From contig CM075760.1 of assembly GCA_037974335.1 (NCBI GenBank), forward strand, positions 46,210,138-46,274,137: a stretch of 64,000 nt of DNA. The letters run 5' to 3'. Below are positions 22,518 to 33,855 of the stretch, piece after piece (within the stretch, counting starts at the first letter, position 1; each line of letters begins with the position of its first letter). The notes beneath the pieces were generated by a model. The model searched no databases, was not told the origin of the DNA, and saw only the letters and a list, made by a program, of their open reading frames with translations. The stretch comes from Prionace glauca (Eukaryota > Chordata > Chondrichthyes > Carcharhiniformes > Carcharhinidae). Both the position numbers and the translations under genes were made by a program.

Positions 22518-22734
22518 TGCTCTTGCTCGCGATGCCCCCACATGCTCTCTCTTCCTTCACACTCAGCAGCATTGTAATTTCCTTACTTTGTCCTTTCGTT
22601 CCCCATTTATTAAGATTCGGATATTAAATAAATGCTAACCTCAAAGACATTTTGGACAAAATTCAAATGTCTTAGAAAATTTACACAATTTTGTCATTTT
22701 TTTCCATAAAATTCAGCATTTCTGATTTTGGAGA

Positions 22735-23060
22735 AAGCATTTCAAGCTGAGGTCAGTGCAAAGATAATATGACTGTAACATCGAGATTCTGATAATATTC
22801 GGCACCAAACTGGAATCATACAGACTTCCCTCACCGTAGCATGTTTCAGATGGTGATTAACTATGTTAGTCTGCACCTAAACATATTAAATTGTCTTGTA
22901 GACTGGATGACTTGCTGATATGTGCAGGTGTCAAAATAGGGAAGTTTCTTTCCTGGCAATGCATCAAACAATTTATCATTTCTTATTTGACACAAAGCAT
23001 TTGAGGCCGAGGCCAGAGCGAAGATACTATGGGTGTAACATCGAGATTCAGATAATGTTC
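22735..23060. repeat. Two decayed copies of the tRNA-Val flank, without the tRNA
   Basis: Two stretches (about 22735-22850 and 22975-23060) repeat 'agcatttcaag/aagcatttgag' then 'gtaacatcgagattc.gataat.ttc'. This is the flank found at 19575-19640 and 20755-20820 beside the tRNA-Val genes. Between them lies 'gtttcagatggtgattaact', also from the unit. Confidence 0.7.
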
Positions 23061-23064
23061 AGGA

Positions 23065-23350
23065 ACAAAATGCCCCGGCCGATGAAGGCATGCTTTAAGG
23101 TGCGAGGGGCAAGGTTTAAAGGAGATGGACATGGCAGATTGTTTACACAGAGAGTAGTGGGTTCCTGGAACTCGCTGCCGGGGAGAGATAGTAGAAGCGG
23201 ATGCAGTTGTGACTTTTACATCAATTGACAAGTACATGAATAGGATGGAAATAAACAGATATGGTCCCGGAAGGATGGGGGGTTTTAGTTAAGTCGGACA
23301 GCATGGTCAGTGAAGGTTTGAAGGGCCGAATGGTATGATCCTGGGCTGTA
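23065..23350 (+). repeat. CR1-type LINE 3' end fragment
   Basis: The plus strand encodes broken pieces corresponding to GHGRLFTQRVVGSWNSLPG and ends in the CR1 3' signature 'aagggccgaatggtatgatc', 'ctgtaattttccctgttctt'. Confidence 0.75.
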
Positions 23351-23759
23351 ATTTTCCCTGTTCTTTGTACTGCCATTTTTCTTAACCCAAAACTGAGCCT
23401 CAGACTCTGTAGCTCTATATTTAGCCATTCCATCTCTGACACCTTCTCCACTCACACAACCCTGTGAGATGTCTGTACTGATCTTATTGTGGCATCATGA
23501 GCGTTCCACATACAACATGACTTGTATCTATAAATTCTCATCTTGAACATTTCAATTGAAATTTCAAGGCGAGCAGAGCTTTTTGAGCAGAATGGTTCAG
23601 ATTCCCATCCCCTTTAATGTGAACAAGTTGTTTCTGATTTCACTACAGAGGTTGTCTATTAAACAATGACTGAACACAGGGGGTGAATGTGAGAAGCTGA
23701 AGTTTCCAGTTGAAGAGGTTCCCAGTGTCTCTGAGCAGCTGAACTGGGGAAGCCTTTGG

Positions 23760-24440
23760 GCAGAGACTGCGCTGCTGCTATTTCCCTTCCTGACCACCGG
23801 GGGTCGCTGTAACATGCCCGGGCGCTGCTCCGCCCAGTGTCACCTCTTGCCCACACCGGCCCGGCCGCTGCTCGTTGGCGGAACATCCGGGTCCTGTAGA
23901 GAGGCGGGGCCAGCCGCCATATTGCAGTGACGTCACCATCAGCCCCTCCCCCCCGTCGAGGGAAAAGCGACGGTTCAGAAATGTAGAAAGTGAGACAAAT
24001 TCCCACCCGGAAATCCCGCCCGGAGCGGAATTAAAATTAAATAAATTACATATTTTTATAAAGAGGCAGGTGGCGGAACCGCGCATGTGCTGTAGTATTT
24101 TCCCAGAGCGCACCGCGCGGGTGTGATTGAAAAACAGACGGAATAAAAAACAGAAACGATTTTCCCGAATGAAGAAGGAACCGAAAGTCTGACGGGTGAG
24201 GATGTGAATAATAATCATCAAGATTCAAAATATTAAAAATTAAAATGTAACTGTCTGGGCGCATGTGCAGGACGGGAATTCAACCAAAGTGCAGCGCGCG
24301 GGACGCCGTCTCCCTTGGCAACGCAACATGGCCGCTGGCCGTCTCCCCTGGCAACGCAACATGGCCGCCGACCGTCTCCCCTGGCAACGCAAGATGGCCG
24401 CTGGCAGTGAGTGATTGTGGCGCAGGCGCAGTGAGGTCTG
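23760..24440. promoter_or_regulatory. CpG-rich promoter-like island
   Basis: The segment is rich in CpG compared with its AT-rich neighbours. It includes 'ggcggggccagccgccatat', 'cagtgacgtcaccatc' (a palindromic CRE, TGACGTCA) and the 33-bp triplicate at 24307. No transcript or first exon can be assigned by reading alone, and the direction is unknown. Confidence 0.6.
24307..24405. repeat. 33-bp module repeated three times (RFX/YY1-like)
   Basis: Exact 33-bp period at 24307, 24340 and 24373. Each unit holds 'ctggcaacgcaa' ('ttggcaacgcaa' in unit 1) and '[ca][ag]atggccgc'. GGCAAC is the half-site bound by RFX factors, and AAGATGGC (unit 3) is the YY1 core. Binding is inferred from motif resemblance only. 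Confidence 0.75.
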
Positions 24441-24639
24441 CCTGCAGCCCATTGTCCAGGTTGCCCCCCAGTGGATGTGGTGGGGAGGTGCAGCAGATGG
24501 AGCAACAATCCCAGTTTCAATGGGGGGAGAGAAGCTGCAATGCTGCTCCCTGTTGTTCACTCCTCTCCCCAGGCTCAGCATTGCAGAGTGTTTAAACAAG
24601 AGGGTGCATTGTCACAGCAGCACCGAGACCTGCAGTTTA

Positions 24640-24905
24640 AGTTTATTTATTAGTGTCACTAGTAAGTCGGCTTACATTAACAATGCAATGAAGTTACTCT
24701 GAGAATTCCCCGAGACTCTACATTCCTGTTGGGGTAACACTGAGGGGGAATTTAAGCACGGCCCAATGCCCCCTAACCCAGCATGTCTTTCAGACTGGGG
24801 AAGGAAACCGGAGAAAACCCACACAGACACGGGGACAACGTGCAAATGACCCACAGGTCCCTAGCACAGTGAGGCTGCAGTGTTAACCACTGTCCCACCA
24901 TGCTG
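24640..24905 (-). repeat. SINE, antisense, near full length
   Basis: Antisense order is clear: tail ('gtttatttattagtgtcact', 'atgcaatgaagttac'), body ('aaaacccacacagacacggg'), then head ('gtgttaaccactgtcccacc'). Confidence 0.9.
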
Positions 24906-25015
24906 ACACTGGGGCAAATGTATTTTGGGGGAACACAGGGCAGGTGGGGGTATTGCTAACTCAATTTGATGAGGGGGGGGGGGCATCAGGAAAAATCAGG
25001 CTGCTCTGCCCAGTG

Positions 25016-25155
25016 TCACCAATTTAGAATTCTATGAGTCAATGAACTGAAACTCTCCAGGCCAGGTAACATCATGGTAAATCTCCTCTGTACCATTCCC
25101 AGTTCTACCACATCCCTCCTATTCTGGGGATCCCAGAACTGAACCATTTTTTCAA
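25016..25155 (-). repeat. LINE C-terminal fragment, antisense
   Basis: The minus strand reads KMVQFWDPQNRRDVVELGMVQRRFTMMLPG in two short pieces. This is the CR1 '[28 protein letters not shown]' region. It abuts the plus-strand fragment that starts near 25160. Confidence 0.7.
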
Positions 25156-25159
25156 AGAA

Positions 25160-25610
25160 GTGACCAGATGTGTATTTGAGGGCAATGCTTCTGATGTAGT
25201 CTTCTTGGACTTCAGCAGGGCTTTTGACAAGGTCCCACATGGGAGACTAATCGGGAATTTAAGATCCCATGAGATCCAAGTAAAAGTGTCAAATTGGATC
25301 CGGAATTGGCTGAGTGGCAGGAAGCAGAGGGTGATGGTGACTGGGAGGGGGGATTTTCAGACTGAAAGCTTGTATCCAGTGGGGTCCCACAGGGATCGAT
25401 GTTGGGGCCCTTATTGTTTGTGGTTTATTTAAATAACTTAGTCTTAAATGCAGGACGTTCATCAGTAAATTTGTGGATGATAGGAGAATTGTTCGGGTGG
25501 AAAAGGGGAGGATAGCCTTAGATTACAGGGGGATAGAGACGGGCGGATCCGTGGCAATGGGGATCAGTGTGAGGTGATGCACTCGGGCAGGGCAAACAAG
25601 AGAAGGGACT
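25160..25610 (+). repeat. Older CR1 LINE relic, 5' piece (host of the 25611 insertion)
   Basis: The plus strand reads VVFLDFSRAFDKVPHGRL, then NWIRNWLSGRKQRVMV, then a frame-broken 'GVPQGSVLG' region, and ends in 'gaggtgatgcactcgggcag'. It continues at 27833 after the younger CR1 copy, with 'gact' on both sides. Confidence 0.75.
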
Positions 25611-27832
25611 CGCGTCCTTTGTTTGAATAGAGGGGAGTATGGTAGGATGAGAGAATTGGCGAATCTGGACTGGGGGAACGCGTTGGAAGGTAGGTCTGCT
25701 GAGGAGCAGTGGAGGATCTTTAAGGAGATCTTTCTTGGTGCTCAGCAGAAATTTATTCCGATGGTTAAAAAGGACAGTAGGAGGAGAGGTAATAAGCCGT
25801 GGATAACGAAGGAGGTGAAGGAAAGTGTTAAATTAAAAGCGGAGGAGTTTAGAGTAGCTAAGAGCAGTGGGCGAGAAGAGGATTGGGAAAGGTTTAAATG
25901 TCAACAAAGATTGACAAAGAAATTGATAAAGGAGGGTAGGAGAAGCTATGAGGCTGGGCGAGCACTTAATATAAAAAAGGATAGCAAGAGTTTTTATAAA
26001 TATATAAAAAGGAAGAGGCTGGCTAGGGTAAACGTTGGTCCTTTAGAGGATGAGAAAGGGGAGATAGTGGTAGGGGATAGGGATATGGCTAACGTCTTGA
26101 ATAACTTCTTTGTTTCTGTCTTCACGGAGGAGGACGTGAATAATTTGCCGGGTGTTAGCGATGGAAAGGTGGTAGGAATGGAGGGTCTTAATGACATTAC
26201 TGTTACTAGAGAGGTGGTGCTCGACAGACTGGAGGGGCTGATTGTGGACAAGTCCCCAGGACCGGATGGAATGCATCCGAGGGTTCTGAAAGAAATGGCG
26301 GAGGTGATAGTGGATGCCTTGGTGGTTATTTTCCAGACGTCGCTGGATTCCGGGGAAGTGCCGGAAGATTGGAAAACAGCTAATGTTACGCCGTTGTTTA
26401 AGAAGGGTGCCAGGCAAAAGGCAGGGAATTATAGGCCGGTTAGTTTAACGTCTGTGGTAGGTAAAATGTTAGAAACCGTCATTAAGGAGGAAATAGCGAG
26501 GCATCTTGAGGGGAATTGCTTGATAGGGCAGACGCAACACGGTTTCATTAAAGGGAAGTCGTGTCTGACAAATTTACTGGAGTTCTATGAGGATGTGTCT
26601 AGGGCAGTGGATGGAGGAGAGCCGGTGGATGTGGTCTTTCTGGATTTTCAGAAGGCGTTTGACAAGGTACCTCACAAGAGGTTATTGCAGAAGGTCAGGG
26701 GACATGGAGTTGGGGGTAGGGTGTTAGCGTGGATAGAGGATTGGTTGTCAAATAGGAGGCAGAGAGTGGGGGTCAATGGATGCTATTCGGATTGGCGGTT
26801 GGTGACTAGTGGGGTGCCCCAGTGGTCGGTGCTGGGGCCTCAGCTATTTACCATTTATATAGATGATCTGGAGGAGGGAACCGAGTGCAGGGTGTCGAAA
26901 TTTGCTGATGACACCAAGATTGGGGGAAAGGCAAATTGTGCGGAGGGTGTGGAGAGTCTGCAGAAGGATCTAGATAGGCTGGGCGAATGGGCCAGGAAAT
27001 GGCAAATGGAATTTAATGTTGGCAAGTGTGAGGTGGTCCACTTTGGTAGGAGGAATGGTAGGAAGGACTATTACTTACGGGGCGAAAAACTGCAGCAGGC
27101 GACGGTGCAGAGGGACCTCGGGGTCCTTGTGCATGAGTCGCAAAAACCCAGCTTGCAGGTGCAGCAGGTGGTCAGGAAGGCGAATGGGATGCTGGCCTTC
27201 ATAGCGAAGGGGATTGAATATAAAAGTAGGGAGGTCTTGCTGCAGCTGTATAGGGCATTGGTGAGGCTGCAGCTGGAGTACTGTGTGCAGTTTTGGGCGC
27301 CGCACCTGCGCAAGGATGTTTTGGCCCTGGAGGGAGTGCAGAGGAGGTTTACTCGGCTGATACCGGAGTTGAGGGGATTGAGCTATGAGGAGAGGCTGAA
27401 TAAACTAGGCTTGTACTCGTTAGAGTTTAGAAGAATGAGGGGAGATCTCATTGAGACGTATAAGATGATGAATGGGATGGATAGGATAGAGGTGGAGAGA
27501 CTGTTCCCGCTCAAAAAAGACAGTAGGACTAGGGGGCACAGCCTCAAGATAAAGGGGGGGCGGTTTAGAACAGAGTTGAGGAGGAACTTCTTCACTCAAA
27601 GGGTGGTGAATCTCTGGAATTCTCTGCCCGTTGAAGTGGTGGAGGCTGCCTCGCTAAATATTTTTAAGAAACGGGTTGATGGGTTTTTGATAAGAGAAGG
27701 GATTAAGGGTTATGGGGAGAGGGCGGGAAGGTGGAGCTGAGTCACGACAGATCAGCCATGATCTTATTGAATGGCGGGGCAGGCTCGAAGGGCTAGATGG
27801 CCTACTCCTGCTCCTATTTCTTATGTTCTTAT
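25611..27832 (+). mobile_element. CR1-type LINE (subfamily A), 5'-truncated, long open frame
   Basis: One frame stays open from the truncated 5' end (about 25611) to a stop at 27740, about 705 codons. It covers the C-terminal side of the endonuclease linker, then reverse transcriptase. Motifs are [20 protein letters not shown] (about residue 258), VVFLDFQKAFDKVPH (339), GVPQWSVLG (396) and FADDTK (427), then the connection domain ([15 protein letters not shown]). The PQG motif reads PQW, a likely inactivating change; the second copy (50606 onward) keeps PQG. There is no initiator ATG because the 5' end is missing. The 3' end runs through 'ggcctactcctgctcctatt' to 'ttcttatgttctta', typical of CR1 ends. 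It is a young copy, inserted into an older LINE. Confidence 0.93.
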
Positions 27833-28050
27833 GACTACATGATGAACAGTAGGATCCTGGGAAGCTCCAAGAATCAGAGGGAGCTCGGTGTGCATGTACA
27901 CCGGTCCCTTAAGGTAACAGGACAGGTGAATAAAGTGGTTAAGGAGACTCACGGTTCACTTCTTTATTAGCCGAGGCACAGTGTTTAAGTGTGGGGAGGT
28001 TATGCTGGAATTATATAAAATGTTGGTTAGGCATCAGGAAGGAGGAATGA
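27833..28050 (+). repeat. Older CR1 LINE relic, 3' piece
   Basis: The sequence resumes the relic cut at 25610: 'atgaacagtaggatcctggg' (MNSRILG) and phrases for 'RDLGVHVHRSL' and 'VLLQLYK.LV'. It is frame-broken and ends near 28050. Confidence 0.7.
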
Positions 28051-28096
28051 GAGTGAGATGGAAAGGTTTGATTTTTATTCATTCATGGGACACTGC

Positions 28097-28222
28097 CCTA
28101 AACCTCTCTCAGTTATTACAATCTGGGCCTTGTATCAATAATCTCTGTCCTAAATCTCTCTCAGTTATTACAATCTGGGCCTTGTATCAGTAAACTCTGC
28201 CCTAAACCTCTCTCAGTTATTA
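28097..28222. repeat. 52-bp tandem repeat, 2.4 units
   Basis: Units start at 28097, 28149 and 28201 with 'cctaaa.ctctctcagttat' and 'acaatctgggccttgtatca'. The period is exactly 52 bp. Confidence 0.95.
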
Positions 28223-28568
28223 TAAAAATTGTTACTGAGGAGGAATTAACAGTGAGTTTAGTTTCATGTTGAACAGGATGAGAGTTCCTGTTGTCGCCTT
28301 CTTAAAATTCTGTCTTCATCTTTACAAATGTAATGATAAGTAAGAGAAAACTACCCACAGTGACCCCCAAAAACTAGACACTATAAATCCGACCTCCAAA
28401 CAATGAATCTCTTCCCAAACTCAAAGCAGATGAACAAGGTTACGAGGTGAGAAAACCCTGTCCCCAGTGTGAACTGGGTATACAGTGAACTGGAATGATC
28501 CCCTGAACCCAGTCTCTCATCAGTGTGAAAAACATTGATGAGAAATGAGTAATCGACAATTTTGGGGT

Positions 28569-28862
28569 GGCACAGTGACACAGTGGGTTAGCACTGCCAC
28601 CACGTAGTTGCAGAGACCCAGGTTCGATTCCCGGGGGCACAGTGACACAGTGGGTTAGCACTGCTGCCACGCAGTTGCAGAGACCCAGGTTCGATTCCCG
28701 GGGGCACAGTGACACAGTGGGTTAGCACTGCTGCCACGCAGTTGCAGAGACCCTGGTTCGATTCCCGGGGGCACAGTGACACAGTGGGTTAGCACTGCTG
28801 CCACGTAGTTGCAGAGACCCAGGTTTGATTCCTGGGGGCACAGTGGCACAGTGGGTTAGCGC
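28569..28862 (+). repeat. Tandem SINE tRNA heads, 67-bp units x 4.4
   Basis: Units start at 28569, 28636, 28703, 28770 and 28837. Each has 'cacagtgggttagcactgc' and the B box 'aggttcgattcc' (one copy 'aggtttgattcc'). Only the SINE head is repeated; no body follows, because a LINE 3' tail begins in the fifth unit at 28863. These are not tRNA genes: there is no acceptor stem and no anticodon arm. Confidence 0.93.
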
Positions 28863-29235
28863 TGAACAAAGAACAACACAGCATGGGAAACAGGCCCTTT
28901 GGCCCAACGAGCCCACACCGCCATCTTATCAATGTGTTTTTCCTACACCTCCCTCGACCCATGTCTATGCTTATGGTACCCCCATTGGAAACCAGAGTCA
29001 GGGGAGAATAATTTAGGGACAATTTGTTACACCAATCAGCCTAAGAGCACATCTTTGGGGTGTGGGAGGAAACTGGAGCACCCGGAGGAAACCCACGCAA
29101 GCACGGGGAGAATGCGCAAACTCGCACAGAAACTGGCCCAAATCCATGTATCTGCACAGCAAACAGTGATAGTCACTGAGCTGTTGTGGTGCCCATCTGC
29201 TGGTCCAGTTTTAAGCATACACAAAAGACGCGACG
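28863..29235 (-). mobile_element. 3' tail copy of CR1 subfamily D (SINE-like body)
   Basis: On the minus strand it ends 'gggccaaagggcctgtttcc' then 'tgttgttctttgttc', the terminus of the LINE at 29840-31687. Upstream of that tail is a SINE-like body ('gtgggtttcctccgggtgc') and a worn tRNA-like head. It is 5'-truncated relative to the parent element. Confidence 0.8.
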
Positions 29236-29254
29236 TACTAGGCTACTCTCGAAA

Positions 29255-29480
29255 CATCCTCTACCTTCTTCTCACCTCGTAACCTTCTTCTCTCCAATGA
29301 AAATAACTTCAAGTCCCTCAGCCTTTCCTCATAAGACCTTCCAACCATACCAGGCAACATCCTGGTAAACCTCCTCTGCACCCTTTCCAATGCCTCCACA
29401 TCTTTCTTATAATGTGGCGACCAGAACTGTACGCAATACTCCAAGTGCGGCCGCACCAGAGTTTTGTACAGTTGTAACAC
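29255..29480 (-). repeat. CR1 subfamily B C-terminal fragment, antisense
   Basis: The minus strand reads [20 protein letters not shown] and [20 protein letters not shown] in one frame, then LERRRLRG. It is the same region as 33280-33490. Confidence 0.85.
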
Positions 29481-29504
29481 GATCAGGATATTGATTTTGA
29501 TGAT

Positions 29505-32500
29505 CAACCGTGATAATGTGAAAGTAATAGGGTAATTGTTATGGGGGACTTTAACTTTGCGAATATTGATGGAATTGCTATGGTTCTAGCTCGTTAGAGG
29601 GGTCAGTGTTTGTACAAAGCGTGCAGGAAGGTTTTTTGACTCAGTATGTAGATAGGCCAACTAGAGGTGAGGCTATATTGGATTTGCTGCTGGGAAATGA
29701 GCCAGACCAGGTCCCAGACTTGGAAGTTGGTGTGCACTTTGGTGATAGTGACCATAATTCGGTTACGTTCACCTTAGTGATGGGAAGGGATAGGCATGAA
29801 CCTCGGGTCAGTAGTTTTAGCTGGGGTAAGGGTAATTATACAAAGAACAAAGAACAATCCAGCACGGGAAACAGGCCCTTCGGCCCAACGAGCCCGCGCC
29901 GCCACATCACCCTGCACCTATTCTACCCTGCATATCTATGAATGGAACCCTACTCAGTCAGATTCAGGGAAGAAATAGTGTCAATTTGGTAAAAACCGAT
30001 TAGCCTCAGAGCACATTTTTGGGGTGTGGGAGGAAACCGGAACGCCCGGAGGAAACCCACGCAACCACAGGGAGAATGCTCAAACTCCCACAGACACAGG
30101 CCCAAATCCACGTGTCTGCACAGCCAGCAGTGCTAGTCACTGAGCTGTTGCGGCGCCCATCTACCGGTCCAGGATCAAGCACACACACCGACACGAAGTC
30201 CTAGGCCACTCCTGGAACTTCCAAGAGCAGCCCAGGCACGACCCGCCGTGTGAATGTCCCTCGTTTGACACGAGGTGGACCTCCACCTGTGGAATAAAGT
30301 CAAAAATATTAATCTTACAGCCTGCCTTTCCGGTGTCTCCCGAGGTTTAACCCTATTTAATATCCCCTACCATATCCCTCCATTCTCGTTTCACTCATGT
30401 GCCTATCTAACTGCATCTTAAACGAGTCCAATGTTCCTGCCTCCACCACCCTACTCGGTAGCGCGTTCCAGACCCCTACAACTCTCTGCGTAAAGAACCT
30501 TCTTCTCACCTCCAAATTATACCTCTCCCCCCTCACCCTTAAATGATGACCTCTCGTGTTTGTATCTAGTCTAGGGAGCAGTCTCTCACTATTAACTCTA
30601 TCCATTCCCTTCATTATCTTATATACTTCTATCATGTCCCCTCTCAATCTCCGCCTTTCCAAGGAGAATAGTCCCAGTTTCTTCAACCTCTCCTCGTAAC
30701 CCAGTCCTCCCATGCCAGGCAACATCCTGGTAAACCTCCTCTGCACCCTTTCCAGAGACTCCACGTCCTTCCGGTAGTAAGGTGACCAGAACTGGACGCA
30801 GTACTCCAAATGCGGTCTAACCAACGTTCTGTACAACTGAAGCATTAGACAGCAGCTTTTATACTCTATGCCCCTTCCTATAAAGGCCAACATCCCATAA
30901 GCCTTCCTAACAACCTTCTCCACTTGTGATGCAACCTTCATGGATTTGTGAACCTGCACTCCCAGGTCCCTCTGTATGTCTATACTCCTAATCGGCCTCC
31001 CTTTAATCTCATAGCTCCTCTCTGCATTATTCCGTCCAAAATGCATCACCTCGCATTTGTCAGGATTAAATGCCATCTGCCACCTATCTGCCCACTGCAC
31101 CAGCCTATCTATATCCTGTTGTATCACCTGACAATCCAGTTCCGTACCCGCCAACCCTGCCATCTTGGTGTCATCAGCAAACTTGCTAATCACACCACCT
31201 ACGCCCTCTTCCAAGTCATTTATGTAGACTACAAAGAGGAGAGGTCCCAGTACTGAGCCCTGCGGCACACCACTGGTCACTGGCCTCCAGCCCGACAAGG
31301 TCCCTTCCACAGCTACCCTCTGTCTCCTATTTCCCAGCCAGTTCTCAATCCACCTAGCTACCTGGCCTCGTATCCCATGCGCCTTAACCTTTTCTACCAG
31401 CCTACCGTGAGGGACTTTGTCAAACGCCTTACTGAAATCCATATAGATTACATCAACGGTTCTCCCATCGTCAACCGTTTTTGTCACCTCCTCAAAGAAT
31501 TCCACCAGATTCGTAAGGCAAGACCTCCCTCTAACAAAGCCATGTTGCGTATCCCTAATCAGATTGCAACGCTCCAAATGCTCATACATCCTACCCCTAA
31601 GTATTTTTTCCATTAACTTCCCTACCACCGACGTCAAACTCACCGGTCTATAATTCCCAGGGTTATCCCTACTGCCTTTTTTGAACAAATTATGAGGCTA
31701 TTAGGAGTGAATTAGGAAGCATAGATTGGACTAGGAGATTACAGGTACTGGGAACGTCCGAAATGTGGAGTTTTTTCAAGGAGCAGCTACTGCGAGTCCT
31801 TGATAGGTATGTCCCTGTCAGGCATGGAGGAATTGGTAGATCTAGGGAACCGTGGTGCATTAAAAGAGTTGAGTCGATGTTAAAAAGAAAAAGGAGGCTT
31901 ATGTTCGGATGAGATTTGAGGGCTCGGGTAGTGCACTAGAAAGCTTTAGATTGGCTAGGAGGGAGTTGAAGAGTGAGTTAAGAAGGGCTAAAAGAGGACA
32001 TGAGAAGACTTTGGCTGATAGGATTAAGGAGAATCCTAAGGCGTTCTATAGGTATGTCAAGAATAGAAGGTTGGTCAGGGCAAGATTAGGGCCAGTTACA
32101 GACAGCAGAGGGAAGTTGTGTGTGGAACCGGAGGAGATTGGAGAAGCATTGAACCAATATTTCTCTTCGGTGTTCACGCAGGGGGACATGAATATAGCTG
32201 AGGAGGACACTGGGTTGCAGGGGTGTAAAATAGACAGTTTTATGGTTGATAAGGGGGATGTGCTGGATATTCTTGAGGAGTTGAAAATAGATAAGTCCCC
32301 TGGTCTGGATGGGATCTACCCTAGGATTCTCTGGGAGGCTAGAGAGGTGATTGCAGAGCCTCTGGCTCTGATCTTCAGGTCGTCATTGGTCTCTGGTGTA
32401 GTCCCAGAGGATTGGAGGATAGCGAATGTTATCCCATTGTTTAAGAAGGGGAACAGAGACTTTTTTGGGAATTATAGACCGGTGAGTCTTACTTCTGTTG

Positions 32501-33855
32501 TGGGCAAGGTTTTAGAAAATATTATTAGGGATAGGATTTATAGTTATTTGGAGTGTAATGAATTGATTAGAAATAGTCAGCATGGTTTTGTAGCGGGTAG
32601 GTCGTGCCTTACTAACCTTATTGAGTTTTTTGATAAGGTGACCAAAGAGGTGGATGGGGGCAAGGCAGTGGATGTGGTATATATGGATTTTAGTAAGGCG
32701 TTCGATAAGGTTCACCATGGTAGGCTTCTGCAGAAAATGCAGATGTATGGGATTGTGGGTAATCTAGGAATTTGGATCAGAAATTGGCTATCAGATAGGA
32801 GACAGAGGGTGGTGGTTGATGGTAAATATTCATCATGGAGTTCGGTTATGAGTGGTGTGCCTCAGGGATCTGTTTTGGGGCCACTGCTGTTTGTAATCTT
32901 TATTAATGATCTGGATGAGGGTATAGTTGGGTGGATTAGTAAATTTGCTGATGACACCAAAGTCGAGGTGTGGTAGATTATGAGGAAGGGTGTCATAGTC
33001 TGCAGGGAGACTTAGATAGGTTGCAGAGCTGGGCCGAGACGTGGCGGATGGAGTTTAATGCGGAGAAGTGTGAGGTAATTAACTTCGGTAGGAGCAACAG
33101 ATGTGTTGAGTATAGGGCTAACGGGAGGACTTTGAATAGTGTGGATGAGCAGAGGGATCTAGGTGTATGTGTACATAGATCCCTGAAAGTTGGGAATCAA
33201 GTAGATAAGGTTGTTAAGAAGGCACACGGTGTCTTGGCGTTTATTGGTAGGGGGATTGAATTTAAGAGTCGCAGCGTCATGTTGCAGCTGTGTACTACTC
33301 TGGTGCGGCCGCACTTGAAGTACTGTTGCACTTGGAGTGCAGTTCTGGTCCCCACATTACAGGAAGGATGTGGAGGCTTTGGAGAGGGTACAGAGGAGGT
33401 TTACTAGGATGTTGCCTGGTATGGTGGGGAGGTCCTATGAGGAGAGACTGAGGGATTTGGGGTTGTTTTCGTTGGAAAGAAGGTGGCTAAGAGGGGATCT
33501 TATTGAAACATACAAGATGATTAGAGGTTTAGATAGGGTGGACAGCGATAGCCTTTTTCCTCGGATGGAGAAAGCTAGCACGAGGGGGCATGGCTTTAAA
33601 TTAAGGGGGGGTAGCTACAGGACGGATGTCAGGGGTAGGTTCTTTACCCAGCAGGTGGTGAAGGATTGGAGTGCCCTACCTGCTGCAGTTGTAAATGCGC
33701 CTAGTTTGGGGACGTTTAAGAGATCTGTGGATAGGTTTATGGACGAAAAGGGATTGGTATAGGCTAGTGGGTCATTGTTTTTGTAACTGGTCGGCGCAAC
33801 ATCGTGGGCCGAAGGGCCTGTTCTACGCTGTAATGTTCTATGTTCTATGTTCTAA
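29505..33855 (+). mobile_element. CR1-type LINE (subfamily B), interrupted by another LINE
   Basis: The 5' part (29505-29839) encodes an endonuclease piece: [27 protein letters not shown] and GDSDHNSVTF. The protein is cut at 'KGNY', where the 29840-31687 element sits, and continues at 31688 with 'EAIRSELG'. The reverse transcriptase follows (31909-32976: [52 protein letters not shown]). One frameshift lies near 32965 and another near 33340, where 'gtactgttgcacttggagtg' looks locally duplicated. The end is 'aatgttctatgttctatgtt'. It is a dead copy of a once complete element. Confidence 0.9.
29834..31693 (-). mobile_element. CR1-type LINE (subfamily D), 5'-truncated, with 6-bp target duplication
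   Basis: The element (29840-31687, minus) lies between two copies of 'aattat' (29834-29839, 31688-31693). One frame of about 443 codons (31688-30357) covers the RT from [20 protein letters not shown] through [27 protein letters not shown] and FADDTK to the connection domain. It has no frame break. The ~500-bp 3' UTR contains a SINE-like body (about 30200-29950) and ends 'gggccgaagggcctgtttcc', then 'ttctttgttctttg'. It is younger than the subfamily B copy it interrupts. Confidence 0.92.

Noticed and set aside
24263-24595. 110-codon plus-strand frame with repeated GNATWPLAVSP
   Set aside because: The repetition is the 33-bp DNA module, which fits regulatory sequence better than a protein.
28569-28862. 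tRNA genes or CRISPR-like repeats in the 67-bp array
   Set aside because: The units are adjacent SINE heads with no spacers, no acceptor stem and no anticodon arm.
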